Assembly: GCA_015487785.1 (NCBI GenBank)
Contig: WFPC01000036.1
Span: forward strand, 1-52,819
Direction of reading: 5' to 3'
Length of the DNA: 52,819 nucleotides
From: Gammaproteobacteria bacterium
GTDB lineage: Bacteria > Pseudomonadota > Gammaproteobacteria > S012-40
Positions 1 through 8,961 of this stretch are shown piece by piece. A program made the position numbers and the translations under genes. The notes below the pieces were generated by a model, which saw only the letters and a list, made by a program, of their open reading frames with translations, did not search any database and was not told the origin of the DNA. The number at the start of each line of letters is the position of its first letter. Position 1 is the stretch's first letter.

Positions 1-1
1 C

Positions 2-154
2 CCGGCCCTCGACCCCTATCTGGCCACCCTGCAAAAAGAAGCCATTCGCAAGGCCCTGGAAACCACCCGCTACAACAAGACCGCTGCCGCCAAGCTGCTG
101 GGCATCAGTTTTCGCCAATTGCGCTACCGACTGAAGAAGCTGGGCATGGACTGA
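2..154 (+). CDS. pilR: PilR-type sigma-54 response regulator, C-terminal end (partial)
   Basis: The 50 residues before the TGA at 152-154 form the Fis-type helix-turn-helix that ends NtrC-family sigma-54 activators; the gene starts outside the window. The tail NKTAAAKLLGISFRQLRYRL is the wording typical of PilR, the partner of the PilS kinase in control of type IV pili. Receiver and AAA+ domains are not visible, so PilR rather than another NtrC-like regulator rests on this helix-turn-helix and on the sigma-54 promoter with TGTC/GACA motifs just downstream. Confidence 0.8.
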   Translation, partial: PALDPYLATLQKEAIRKALETTRYNKTAAAKLLGISFRQLRYRLKKLGMD

Positions 155-160
155 CCATGG

Positions 161-205
161 GTGACAAAAATTGTCACAAGCTGACAAGCTTCGACAACAA
201 AATCC
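161..205 (+). promoter_or_regulatory. Tandem TGTC/GACA motifs, candidate PilR upstream activating site
   Basis: A perfect dyad, GTGACAA-AAA-TTGTCAC, lies at 161-177. It is followed by CTGACA near 180 and TCGACA near 189. PilR of Pseudomonas is known to bind clustered TGTC-type motifs upstream of the sigma-54 promoter of pilA. The cluster sits about 90-130 bases before the -24 element at 295, a normal distance for an enhancer-type site. Binding by PilR is inferred. Confidence 0.55.
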
Positions 206-294
206 GTAGATAAGAACAACTCATAACTTGTTCCACACCAGAACACCCCCGCCAAACCTGGGCTGAAAGGCCAAGACACGTTATTTCAATAAGT

Positions 295-309
295 TGGCAC
301 GCTATCTGC
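295..309 (+). promoter_or_regulatory. Sigma-54 promoter (-24/-12)
   Basis: TGGCAC at 295-300 followed after five bases by CTGC at 306-309 gives GG and GC exactly 12 bases apart, matching the RpoN consensus TGGCAC-N5-TTGC at all but one position. Transcription should start near 320. No pilin gene follows; the only element before the terminator at 438-468 is the proposed small RNA. Confidence 0.75.
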
Positions 310-319
310 CAACCAAGCA

Positions 320-469
320 GAGGTAGCACTTTTTGCGCGGAGCAAAAAGTCGCGGGTGGTTGCGCCAGCTTAGGAAGGACTGGTGCATGCAATCCGCCCC
401 GTTACCGATCAACCCCGTCCTTCCCTCCCCACATTACAAGCCCCCCGGATTTCCAGGGGGCTTTTTTTA
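320..469 (+). ncRNA. Candidate small RNA under sigma-54 control, GGA-loop type
   Basis: The transcript predicted from the sigma-54 promoter is about 150 nt and ends at an intrinsic terminator. I see three stem-loops. The first is 328-336 pairing with 342-350 (nine perfect pairs, loop GCGGA). The second is 361-368 with 380-387 (eight pairs, one G-U, loop CTTAGGAAGGA with two GGA). The third is the terminator 438-445 with 456-463 (loop CGGATTTCCA). A GGA in every loop is the hallmark of RNAs that sequester CsrA/RsmA (RsmY, RsmZ, CsrB type). No convincing reading frame with a ribosome binding site lies inside. The RNA class is inferred; promoter, stems and terminator are read from the sequence. 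Confidence 0.6.
438..468 (+). terminator. Intrinsic terminator of the small RNA
   Basis: AAGCCCCC at 438-445 pairs with GGGGGCTT at 456-463, and the run of T residues continues to 468. It separates the small RNA from rhlE, so rhlE needs its own promoter in 470-610. Confidence 0.85.
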
Positions 470-623
470 TCTTCTGTGTTATAGTGACCGCGTCGGCACC
501 AGTCGGTCGGTGTCTGTTTTTGCAAGTCCGGTTTCAGCGGTATCCCCTCTCATTCTGGCCTTTATCATGACCTTGCGTCTGGACCGAACCAGCCTGCTGG
601 CAGACCGGTTCAGGAGAATCAAC

Positions 624-1901
624 ATGTCCTTCGACTCCCTCGGCCTGTCGGCCGAAATCCAGCGCGCCCTGGCCGAACAGGGCTACAACCAAGCCACCCC
701 CATCCAGCTCCAGGCCATTCCCGCCATTCTCGCTGGCGAAGACGTTCTCGCCGCTGCCCAGACCGGCACCGGAAAAACCGCTGGTTTCACCCTGCCCCTG
801 CTGCAACGCCTGAGCAACGCCAGTGCAGCAAAACGCGGCGCGCCACGGGCCCTGATCCTCACACCCACCCGCGAACTAGCCGCCCAGGTGGCCGAGAGCG
901 TGGAAACCTACGGTAGACACCTGCCACTGCGCTCGGCAGTGGTCTTCGGTGGTGTAGGCATCAAGCCCCAGATCGGTCGCTTGCGCCGCGGCATCGATAT
1001 CCTGGTGGCCACCCCCGGCCGCCTGCTGGACCTGGCCTCGCAGCAGGCGGTGGATCTATCCCGGCTGGAAATCCTGGTTCTGGATGAAGCCGACCGCATG
1101 CTGGACATGGGTTTCATCCACGATATTCGCCGCATCATGAGCCTGCTGCCACGGCAACGCCAGACCCTGCTGTTCTCCGCCACCTTTTCCAGCGAGATCC
1201 GTCGTCTGGCCGATGGCCTGCTGCGCGCGCCCCGGCTGATCGAGGTGGCCCGACGCAACAGCAGCGCGGAACAGATCCGCCAGCGGATCTACGCCGTGGA
1301 CCGCCAACGCAAGCGCGAGCTGCTGTCACATCTGATCGGCGCCAACGACTGGCGCCAGGTGCTGGTATTCACCCGTACCAAGCACGGCGCCAACCGCCTG
1401 AGCAGCCAACTGGAAAAGGACGGCCTCAGCGCCGCCGCCATCCACGGCAACAAGAGCCAGGGCGCGCGCACGCGCGCGCTGGCAGATTTCAAGTCGGGCC
1501 GGATACGTGTCCTGGTGGCCACCGACATCGCCGCCCGCGGCCTGGACATCGACCAACTCCCCCACGTGGTCAATTTCGAACTGCCCAACGTGGCCGAGGA
1601 CTATGTACACCGCATCGGCCGTACCGGCCGGGCAGGCAACGAGGGCGAAGCCATCTCCCTGGTCTGCGTGGACGAACACAAACTGCTCGGCGATATCGAG
1701 CGCCTGCTCAAGCGCAAGCTGACGCGGGAAGTACTGCCGGGCTACGAACCCGATCCCACTATCCCCTCCGAACCCCTGGAAAACCGCCGTGGCGGACGCA
1801 AACCGACCAAACGGTCACGGAACAACAACCCGAAGCCCATGGCGGGACAAAAACGCCAGGGACGGGGACGCCCGCGGCATGGCAATGCGGCAAACCACTG
1901 A
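624..1901 (+). CDS. rhlE: DEAD-box ATP-dependent RNA helicase RhlE
   Basis: This 425-residue DEAD-box helicase unwinds short RNA duplexes in ribosome assembly and RNA decay. It carries a Q motif at the N-terminus (FDSLGLS, then TPIQ), Walker A AQTGTGKT near residue 45, DEAD near 154, SAT near 185 and HRIGRTGR near 329. A basic Gly/Arg/Lys-rich tail from about 365 probably binds RNA. I chose the ATG at 624 because AGGAG lies at 612-616 and the Q motif begins at once; an in-frame extension upstream runs through the small RNA and has no family similarity. RhlE is the best fit among DEAD-box types by size and short basic tail. Confidence 0.9.
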   Translation: MSFDSLGLSAEIQRALAEQGYNQATPIQLQAIPAILAGEDVLAAAQTGTGKTAGFTLPLLQRLSNASAAKRGAPRALILTPTRELAAQVAESVETYGRHLPLRSAVVFGGVGIKPQIGRLRRGIDILVATPGRLLDLASQQAVDLSRLEILVLDEADRMLDMGFIHDIRRIMSLLPRQRQTLLFSATFSSEIRRLADGLLRAPRLIEVARRNSSAEQIRQRIYAVDRQRKRELLSHLIGANDWRQVLVFTRTKHGANRLSSQLEKDGLSAAAIHGNKSQGARTRALADFKSGRIRVLVATDIAARGLDIDQLPHVVNFELPNVAEDYVHRIGRTGRAGNEGEAISLVCVDEHKLLGDIERLLKRKLTREVLPGYEPDPTIPSEPLENRRGGRKPTKRSRNNNPKPMAGQKRQGRGRPRHGNAANH

Positions 1902-1926
1902 CGCCCGGCGCAACAGCGAAGGATAA

Positions 1927-1956
1927 AAAAAGGCCCGGCGAAGCCAGGCCTTTTTG
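1927..1956. terminator. Bidirectional intrinsic terminator between rhlE and the carbonic anhydrase gene
   Basis: AAAAAGGC at 1927-1934 mirrors GCCTTTTT at 1948-1955, with a GC-rich stem between. A-run and T-run on opposite sides let it stop transcription from both converging genes. Confidence 0.8.
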
Positions 1957-1975
1957 TCTCTCTTGTGGAGATCTG

Positions 1976-2827
1976 TCAGTTATTGGTCTTCACCACACGC
2001 CCGTTGAGCGGTTGCACCGGCCGCACGCTCAAGGGAAACAGTTCGGTGAACTGCTGTACCTGGGCCGCGGAAACCGTGACCGGATTACGCAACACCATCC
2101 AGTTGACCCCCTCGCTGCACGGCGGCGTAGTGAGCGAGCCGGAATAGTTGTAATAGCTCATATCCTTGGGCAGCAACTGGGCCACGTTGAGCTTCACCTT
2201 CTCCACCGTCTTGTGGCCACCCTCTTCCTTGGGCATGTTCTTCCACACTTTCTGGATCAGGAAATTGGAGGCACCCTCCTCCATCAGCACCCCGATCACT
2301 CCGAGCTGGCCATCGGCCGCCTTGTGTACCAGGTGGGCCACCATGGCATAGGACTTGCCGCCCACGGTGTGCTCGCTGGGGCTGTGAAAGTGGAATTGCA
2401 GCAGATCGTATTTCTTGCCACCCACGGTGATGGAACTGCCCGGCGCATAGCTGACCTTGATGGTGTGACCGTTGTTGGTCACATCCAGCACCGTGGACTT
2501 GTAATCCACCTCGATGGGCGGCAGATCGGTGATGGTGACCGGCGAAATGTCGATGGGCGACTGGCTCTTGCCCGAGGCACAGGTGGCGAATTCGTCGGAA
2601 AGCTCTCCCCACATGTGGGGCCCACCCTCGCCGGCATAGGTCCAATGGGCCGCGCCATGGCCGCCGGACTTGGCGCCGGAGGCATGGCTGGCCGTCATGG
2701 AGCCGGTGTGGCTGGGCGCGCTGGCGGCATGCTCGCCGCCCTCCTCGTGATCATCATCGGAACCGCAGCCCGCGAGACCGACCCCTCCCATCAAAAGCAA
2801 TGCTATCAATTTCTTGTTCAGTGTCAT
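1976..2827 (-). CDS. Alpha-type carbonic anhydrase, lipoprotein
   Basis: This 283-residue enzyme interconverts CO2 and bicarbonate outside the cytoplasm. A signal peptide ends in the lipobox LAGC, giving a lipidated Cys21. A His/Asp/Ser-rich linker covers residues 22-61. The alpha-CA fold follows: zinc ligands His146 and His148 in QFHFHSPSEH and His165 in AHLVHK, Cys83 and the Cys of TTPPCSEG as the usual disulfide, and the LRNPV strand near the end. The start at 2827 precedes the signal peptide and has AGAGAG upstream; a longer frame would bury the signal. It stands alone, convergent with rhlE. The His-rich linker may gather zinc (inference). Confidence 0.92.
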   Translation of the reverse strand: MTLNKKLIALLLMGGVGLAGCGSDDDHEEGGEHAASAPSHTGSMTASHASGAKSGGHGAAHWTYAGEGGPHMWGELSDEFATCASGKSQSPIDISPVTITDLPPIEVDYKSTVLDVTNNGHTIKVSYAPGSSITVGGKKYDLLQFHFHSPSEHTVGGKSYAMVAHLVHKAADGQLGVIGVLMEEGASNFLIQKVWKNMPKEEGGHKTVEKVKLNVAQLLPKDMSYYNYSGSLTTPPCSEGVNWMVLRNPVTVSAAQVQQFTELFPLSVRPVQPLNGRVVKTNN

Positions 2828-2952
2828 GGCACTCTCTTTTCTCGGTTGATTTCCCTCTACGACCGCCCCATTGCCGCGGCCTCGTGAAGCAGCCAAGAGT
2901 AGCCATAAACGAATCAAAAATCCAGCACCGTCTCAGAGCCACCCAGGCTTGA

Positions 2953-4306
<1,354 letters not shown>

Positions 4307-4397
4307 CCAGCCCATCCTCCGGAACAGAGCAAACGCGCAGGCCGCCCTGGCAGCCTGGATACGATCCGACTCGATGCAGCGGCCGTCATCCAGTACA

Positions 4398-5444
4398 TCA
4401 CCGGTAGAGTTCGCTGTCCTTGTAGCGCTGATGCAGATAGCGCAACAGCACCATGATCACCGCCGCGCTGGGCAGGGCCAGCAATACGCCAAAAAAACCA
4501 AACAACTGGCCACCGGTCATCACCGCAAAGATCACCGCCACTGGGTGCAGGCCGATGCGGTCGCCCACCAGCAGGGGGGTGAGCACAACGCTCTCGATGA
4601 TCTGACCCACGCCGAACACCAGCAGCACCGGCAGCAGATAGAAGGCGTCCTGAAATTGCAGCAGGGCCGCCACCCCGGCCACCACGATGCCCACCAGAAA
4701 TCCCAGATAGGGCACGAAACTCACCAGCCCGGCCAGCAGGCCGATCAGCAGGGAGAAATCCAGCCCCACCAGCCACAGGCCGATGCTGTAGATGGCGCCC
4801 AAGGCGATCATCACCAGAAGCTGGCCCCGCAGGAAGGCCCCCAGGACGGCGTCGGACTCCAGGGCCAGACGACGGACCACCGGCTCCACCGAGCGCGGCA
4901 ACAGATCGTGCACATGGGCCACCAGCACATCCCAGTCGCGCAGCAGGTAGAATGTGAGCACCGGAATCAGCACGATATTGGCCAGCCCGGCGAGCATGGC
5001 CATGCCGGACTTGCTCACCGTCGCCAGCAGGTTTGCCGCCATGCCCCCGGCGCTGGACCAGTTGTCGCGAATGGCCTGCTTGAGCCCGGCCAGGTTCAAC
5101 TCGAAGGCCGGCAGGCCCAGGCTCTGGGCCAGCCAGGGCAGGAACTGGCCCTGGATGCGGTCGATATAGGTTGGCAGTTTGCCCACGAACTGCCCGATCT
5201 GCTGTTGCACCAGGGGCACCAGCACCACCAGCAACAGGATCGCCAGCAGGCTGATGAAGGCAAACACGATGACCACCGCCAGGGTGCGCGGCAGCTTTCT
5301 TTCCAGCCGGTCGGCCAGGGGGTCGCCCATGTAGGCCAGGATGGCCGCCGCCATGAAGGGCGTGAGCACCGGTGCCAAAAGATAGAACAGCAACAGCGCG
5401 ATCAGCGCCAGGGTGAGCCAGTACCATTTCTGTGTCTGGGTCAT
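4398..5444 (-). CDS. perM: PerM/AI-2E family membrane transporter
   Basis: This 348-residue protein has about eight membrane helices and the AI-2E exporter family pattern: two helices, a long middle domain (about residues 60-200), then a helical bundle with the conserved PYLGFLVGI segment. Substrates differ across the family and cannot be read from the sequence. The ATG at 5444 overlaps the stop of the upstream phosphatidyltransferase as ATGA, which favours it over an ATG 12 codons earlier. Its place beside hda is conserved in gammaproteobacteria. Confidence 0.85.
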   Translation of the reverse strand: MTQTQKWYWLTLALIALLLFYLLAPVLTPFMAAAILAYMGDPLADRLERKLPRTLAVVIVFAFISLLAILLLVVLVPLVQQQIGQFVGKLPTYIDRIQGQFLPWLAQSLGLPAFELNLAGLKQAIRDNWSSAGGMAANLLATVSKSGMAMLAGLANIVLIPVLTFYLLRDWDVLVAHVHDLLPRSVEPVVRRLALESDAVLGAFLRGQLLVMIALGAIYSIGLWLVGLDFSLLIGLLAGLVSFVPYLGFLVGIVVAGVAALLQFQDAFYLLPVLLVFGVGQIIESVVLTPLLVGDRIGLHPVAVIFAVMTGGQLFGFFGVLLALPSAAVIMVLLRYLHQRYKDSELYR

Positions 5445-5992
5445 TCGTATTTTACCACGCGCCAGGCGCGTCGGCTCCATTTCAGCACGTAGTGCAGGCC
5501 ACTGAGCACGGTGGTGGCCAGCGACAGGTAGATCATGCCGCCCACCAGCGCGGTGGGCAACGGCCAGATCTGGCCCAGCAGCACCACCAACACCAGGCTG
5601 ATCTGCACCGTAGTGTTGAACTTGCTGATGACGGCCGGCTCCATGGCATACTCACCGATCAACAAATGATAGGCCAGGCCGCCGGCAACGATCACCACAT
5701 CGCGCAACAGGACCGCTACCACCAACCACCACGGCACCAGCTCCAGCCAACCCAGGACAAGAAAGACCGTCACCATCAGCAACTTGTCGGCCAGGGGATC
5801 GAGAATGGAACCCAGCCGGCTGCGCCAGCCGAAGCGACGGGCGAGAAAACCGTCGATGCCATCGGAAACCCCCGCCAGCAGAAACAAGCCCAAGGCCCAG
5901 TGAAATCGCCCGCTCAAGAGCAAGTAGGCAATGGGAAACACCAGCAGGATGCGCAGCGCGGTGATGAGATTGGGAATGTCGCGAGGCTTCAT
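5441..5992 (-). CDS. CDP-alcohol phosphatidyltransferase family protein
   Basis: This 183-residue integral membrane enzyme should exchange CMP of a CDP-activated lipid or alcohol for another alcohol. The full family signature D-G-x2-A-R-x8-G-x3-D-x3-D starts at the second Asp of SDGIDGFLAR. Its size and the NLITALRILLVFPIAYLL start resemble PgsA (phosphatidylglycerophosphate synthase), but a second pgsA often exists near uvrC, so the exact substrate is open. It overlaps its neighbours on both sides by ATGA, so this is one translated unit with the DUF2066 gene and perM. Confidence 0.85.
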   Translation of the reverse strand: MKPRDIPNLITALRILLVFPIAYLLLSGRFHWALGLFLLAGVSDGIDGFLARRFGWRSRLGSILDPLADKLLMVTVFLVLGWLELVPWWLVVAVLLRDVVIVAGGLAYHLLIGEYAMEPAVISKFNTTVQISLVLVVLLGQIWPLPTALVGGMIYLSLATTVLSGLHYVLKWSRRAWRVVKYE

Positions 5993-7062
5993 GGCTGCAG
6001 ACGATAACTCAGGCGATGCTCGGCAAAGGCATTGTCGGGCAAGGCTTGGAGCACCGGGCTCAGGGCAATGGCCTTTTCCAACCCGCCACGGCTGCCACGC
6101 AAGCTGAGCCGAAAGGTAACCTGGCCGGGCTCCACCACCGCCACCTGCACCCGCTCCACCGGCGCCAGCGAGCGCAGGTAGCGTTCGGCGCGCACGAAGT
6201 CGGCCAGCGCCCGCACACCGGCCACCCGCAACAGGAATTCACCCGTGTCACGCTCACCGGCCACCTGGGCATAGCGGCTGGCCAGCTCGTCGGCCACCAG
6301 GTCGATGCCGGCCACCACAATGGGCGCGGCCTGTTCGCCACGCTGCTCCCAGCTCACCACGTCGTCACCCTCGAAATACAGGCTCCAGCGCGCCAGCCAT
6401 TCACCACCAGGCAAATGTAACAGACGCCCCGCCAGAATGGCCTCCGGCTGGTAGCGCCGGGAAGCGGCGCGGATACTCTCGCCGAAGTTGCCCCACACTT
6501 CGTTGACATCGAGGGCGACCTGGTCCTGCAGATCCATCAACGGAAACACCACCGGCAGGCCGCGCCAGGCGGCGCGCTCGCGCAAGGGCGCGAGTAAGTC
6601 CTCACCTCCCTCGGCCCCGGCCAGCCAGCGCCGGCCACCTTCCTGGACGGCCAGCCATACCAGGGTGGCAGGACGATTCTTGCCCCATACCGGCAGGCCC
6701 TGGCGCCACAGGGCCTGGTTGACCCCCTCCTCGTCGAATATCAGGTGAATCTGCTGCAAGGGAGTATAGGGACCCTGGCTGTCGGTGGCGGGAAAACCGG
6801 GCATGGGCAGACTGCTGTAGCGGAACTGGCGCAGGTAACGCGAGGCCCCGGCCAACAGGGCCTGACCCGCTTCACTGGCCGGCGCCTGGCGATCCCCGCT
6901 GACCCGCACCAACAGATCGGCAAAGGCCTGGCGTACCGCCCGTTCGCGCTCGGCCTCGCCCTGGTCGGCCACGACCAGGCGAAAACGGTAGAGATCGCGC
7001 ACTGTGGTCGCCCCGGCCACCAGGGGAAACAGGCACAAAAAGAGGCAAAGCAGGCGTTTCAT
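5989..7062 (-). CDS. DUF2066 domain exported protein
   Basis: A 357-residue protein with a clear signal peptide (about residues 1-18, MKRLLCLFLCLFPLVAGATT). It matches DUF2066, a periplasmic or envelope family of unknown function found next to purM in gammaproteobacteria. Conserved-looking parts include the FADLLVRVSGDR stretch near residue 47 and repeated LRVAGV/LRGSRGG segments near the end. It is the first gene of the leftward unit running to hda and is divergent from purM across 176 bases. Confidence 0.85.
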   Translation of the reverse strand: MKRLLCLFLCLFPLVAGATTVRDLYRFRLVVADQGEAERERAVRQAFADLLVRVSGDRQAPASEAGQALLAGASRYLRQFRYSSLPMPGFPATDSQGPYTPLQQIHLIFDEEGVNQALWRQGLPVWGKNRPATLVWLAVQEGGRRWLAGAEGGEDLLAPLRERAAWRGLPVVFPLMDLQDQVALDVNEVWGNFGESIRAASRRYQPEAILAGRLLHLPGGEWLARWSLYFEGDDVVSWEQRGEQAAPIVVAGIDLVADELASRYAQVAGERDTGEFLLRVAGVRALADFVRAERYLRSLAPVERVQVAVVEPGQVTFRLSLRGSRGGLEKAIALSPVLQALPDNAFAEHRLSYRLQP

Positions 7063-7179
7063 GGGGATACTGAAGTGATGATCCGTAATTTACCGCGGGC
7101 CGGGGGATTCGCTACCGTACCGAACAAGGCCCACAGTCTAGCACGCTGCCTGGCATTTCTCACCGCCGCAGCAGCAGAT

Positions 7180-7208
7180 TTGCCCTAACCCCCACAGACT
7201 CCTAGAAT
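7180..7208 (+). promoter_or_regulatory. Probable sigma-70 promoter of purMN
   Basis: TTGCCC at 7180-7185, a spacer of exactly 17, then TAGAAT at 7203-7208. The GTG start of purM is 31 bases beyond the -10. No PurR box was recognised. Confidence 0.55.
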
Positions 7209-7238
7209 AGCGCCTTTGTTCTTCGAGATCTGTTCTCC

Positions 7239-8273
7239 GTGAAAAAGCCATCCCTGAACTATCGTGATGCCGGCGTCGACATCGATGCCGGCAACCGCCT
7301 GGTCGACCGCATCAAGCCGGTTTGCGCGCGCACTCGCCGGCCCGAGGTACTGGGCGGCCTGGGCGGTTTCGGCGCCCTGTTCCAGATACCCCTGGAGCGT
7401 TATCGTGAACCGGTTCTGGTATCCGGCACCGACGGCGTGGGCACCAAGTTGAAGCTGGCCCAGCAGATGAACCGTCACGACACCATCGGTATCGACCTGG
7501 TGGCCATGTGCGTCAACGACATCGTGGTGCAAGGAGCCGAGCCGTTGTTCTTTCTCGATTACTACGCCACCGGCAAGCTGGATACCGAGGTGGCCGCCCA
7601 GGTGGTGGAAGGAATCGGCCGGGGCTGCGAACTGGCCGGCGCCGCGCTCACCGGCGGCGAGACCGCCGAGATGCCCGGCATATACGCCGAGGGTGATTAC
7701 GACCTGGCCGGTTTCTGCGTCGGTATCGTGGAGAAATCCGCCATCATCGACGGCAGCCGGGTGAGCGCCGGCGATGCCCTCGTCGGCCTGGCCGCCTCCG
7801 GCCTGCATTCCAATGGCTATTCCCTGGCACGCAAGGTACTGGAGTTCAGTGGCGCCCGTCTCGACCAGCCCCTGGACGAGACCACTCTGGGGGAGGCCCT
7901 GCTGGAACCCACCCGTATCTATGTGAAGTCCCTGCTGCCGCTGATGCGCGAGGGCCTGGTGAAGGCCGCCGCCCATATCACCGGTGGCGGCCTGCTGGAG
8001 AACCTGCCGCGGGTGATGCCACCACGCACCCAGGCCCGCATCGACCCGCGGAGCTGGCACCGCCCGCCGGTGTTTCAGTGGTTGCAACAGGCCGGCAACA
8101 TCGATGAACAAGAGATGTTTCGTACCTTCAACAACGGCATCGGCATGGTGTTGTGCGTAGAAGCCTCGATGGCCGATACGCTGATCCGGCGGCTGACCGA
8201 GGCCGGCGAGGAGGCCTCACTCATCGGCCACATCGAAGCCAGTGGCGAAGATTCGCCCCGGGTACTGATCTGA
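7239..8273 (+). CDS. purM: Phosphoribosylformylglycinamidine cyclo-ligase PurM
   Basis: PurM closes the imidazole ring to form AIR in purine synthesis, using ATP. The 344 residues match family length. Signature parts are [13 protein letters not shown]-like (here [13 protein letters not shown]) at the start, [12 protein letters not shown] near residue 65 and [11 protein letters not shown] near 142. The start is GTG at 7239; no ATG lies nearby in frame before the conserved start. purN follows after four bases, so the two consecutive purine enzymes are co-transcribed. Confidence 0.95.
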   Translation: MKKPSLNYRDAGVDIDAGNRLVDRIKPVCARTRRPEVLGGLGGFGALFQIPLERYREPVLVSGTDGVGTKLKLAQQMNRHDTIGIDLVAMCVNDIVVQGAEPLFFLDYYATGKLDTEVAAQVVEGIGRGCELAGAALTGGETAEMPGIYAEGDYDLAGFCVGIVEKSAIIDGSRVSAGDALVGLAASGLHSNGYSLARKVLEFSGARLDQPLDETTLGEALLEPTRIYVKSLLPLMREGLVKAAAHITGGGLLENLPRVMPPRTQARIDPRSWHRPPVFQWLQQAGNIDEQEMFRTFNNGIGMVLCVEASMADTLIRRLTEAGEEASLIGHIEASGEDSPRVLI

Positions 8274-8277
8274 GGTC

Positions 8278-8961
8278 ATGACGCAGACCCGGCCAGACAC
8301 CCTGCCACTGGTGGTACTGATTTCCGGCAATGGCAGCAACCTGCAGGCCTTCATCGACCGTATCGCCGCCGGCCGCCTGCAGGCCGAGATCCGTGCTGTG
8401 ATCAGCAACCGCGCCCAGGCCGGGGGGCTGGAGCGCGCCCGGCGGGCCGGTATCGAAACCGCCGTGCTGCCCCATGGCGAATACAGCAACCGTGAGAGCT
8501 ACGATCAGGCCCTGATGGCCCGCATCGACGCCTTCCGGCCCGGCCTGGTGGTCCTTGCCGGTTTCATGCGCATCCTCACACCGGCCTTCGTGCAACACTA
8601 TCGTGGACGCCTGCTCAATATCCACCCTTCGCTGCTGCCGGCCTACCGGGGACTGGATACCCATCGCCGGGTACTGGCCGCCGGCGACGCCGAGCACGGC
8701 GCCAGCGTGCATTTCGTCAGCGAGGAGCTGGACGGTGGACCTGTAGTTCTACAGGGGCGAGTGCCAGTGAGCGCCAGCGACGATGCCGAGTCTCTGGCAT
8801 GCAAGGTACACCAGGTGGAACACCGCATCTATCCCTTGGCGGTGCAATGGTTTGCCCAGGGCCGCCTGTGCCTGGGCGAACGGGGCGTGGAGCTGGACGG
8901 CATGCCCTTGCAACGTCCGCCGTGCTATCGTCCATCCCCAGACTCAGTCACCCTCCAGTAG
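8278..8961 (+). CDS. purN: Phosphoribosylglycinamide formyltransferase PurN
   Basis: PurN transfers a formyl group from 10-formyl-tetrahydrofolate to GAR. Conserved parts are LISGNGSNLQA near residue 14, the folate region LAGFMRIL near 94, and LLNIHPSLLPAYRG with the catalytic Asn and His near 111. It has 227 residues, slightly longer than usual, with about 15 extra residues at the end that overlap the last bases of the convergent rep gene. Confidence 0.95.
   Translation: MTQTRPDTLPLVVLISGNGSNLQAFIDRIAAGRLQAEIRAVISNRAQAGGLERARRAGIETAVLPHGEYSNRESYDQALMARIDAFRPGLVVLAGFMRILTPAFVQHYRGRLLNIHPSLLPAYRGLDTHRRVLAAGDAEHGASVHFVSEELDGGPVVLQGRVPVSASDDAESLACKVHQVEHRIYPLAVQWFAQGRLCLGERGVELDGMPLQRPPCYRPSPDSVTLQ

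Noticed and set aside
333-623. In-frame extension of rhlE upstream to an ATG at 333
   Set aside because: It runs through the small RNA hairpin and its terminator, has no ribosome site and no family similarity; the ATG at 624 has AGGAG and starts the Q motif.
2012-2887. Long open frame antisense to the carbonic anhydrase gene
   Set aside because: His/Gly/Leu-rich translation with no family pattern, a mirror effect of GC-rich codon use.
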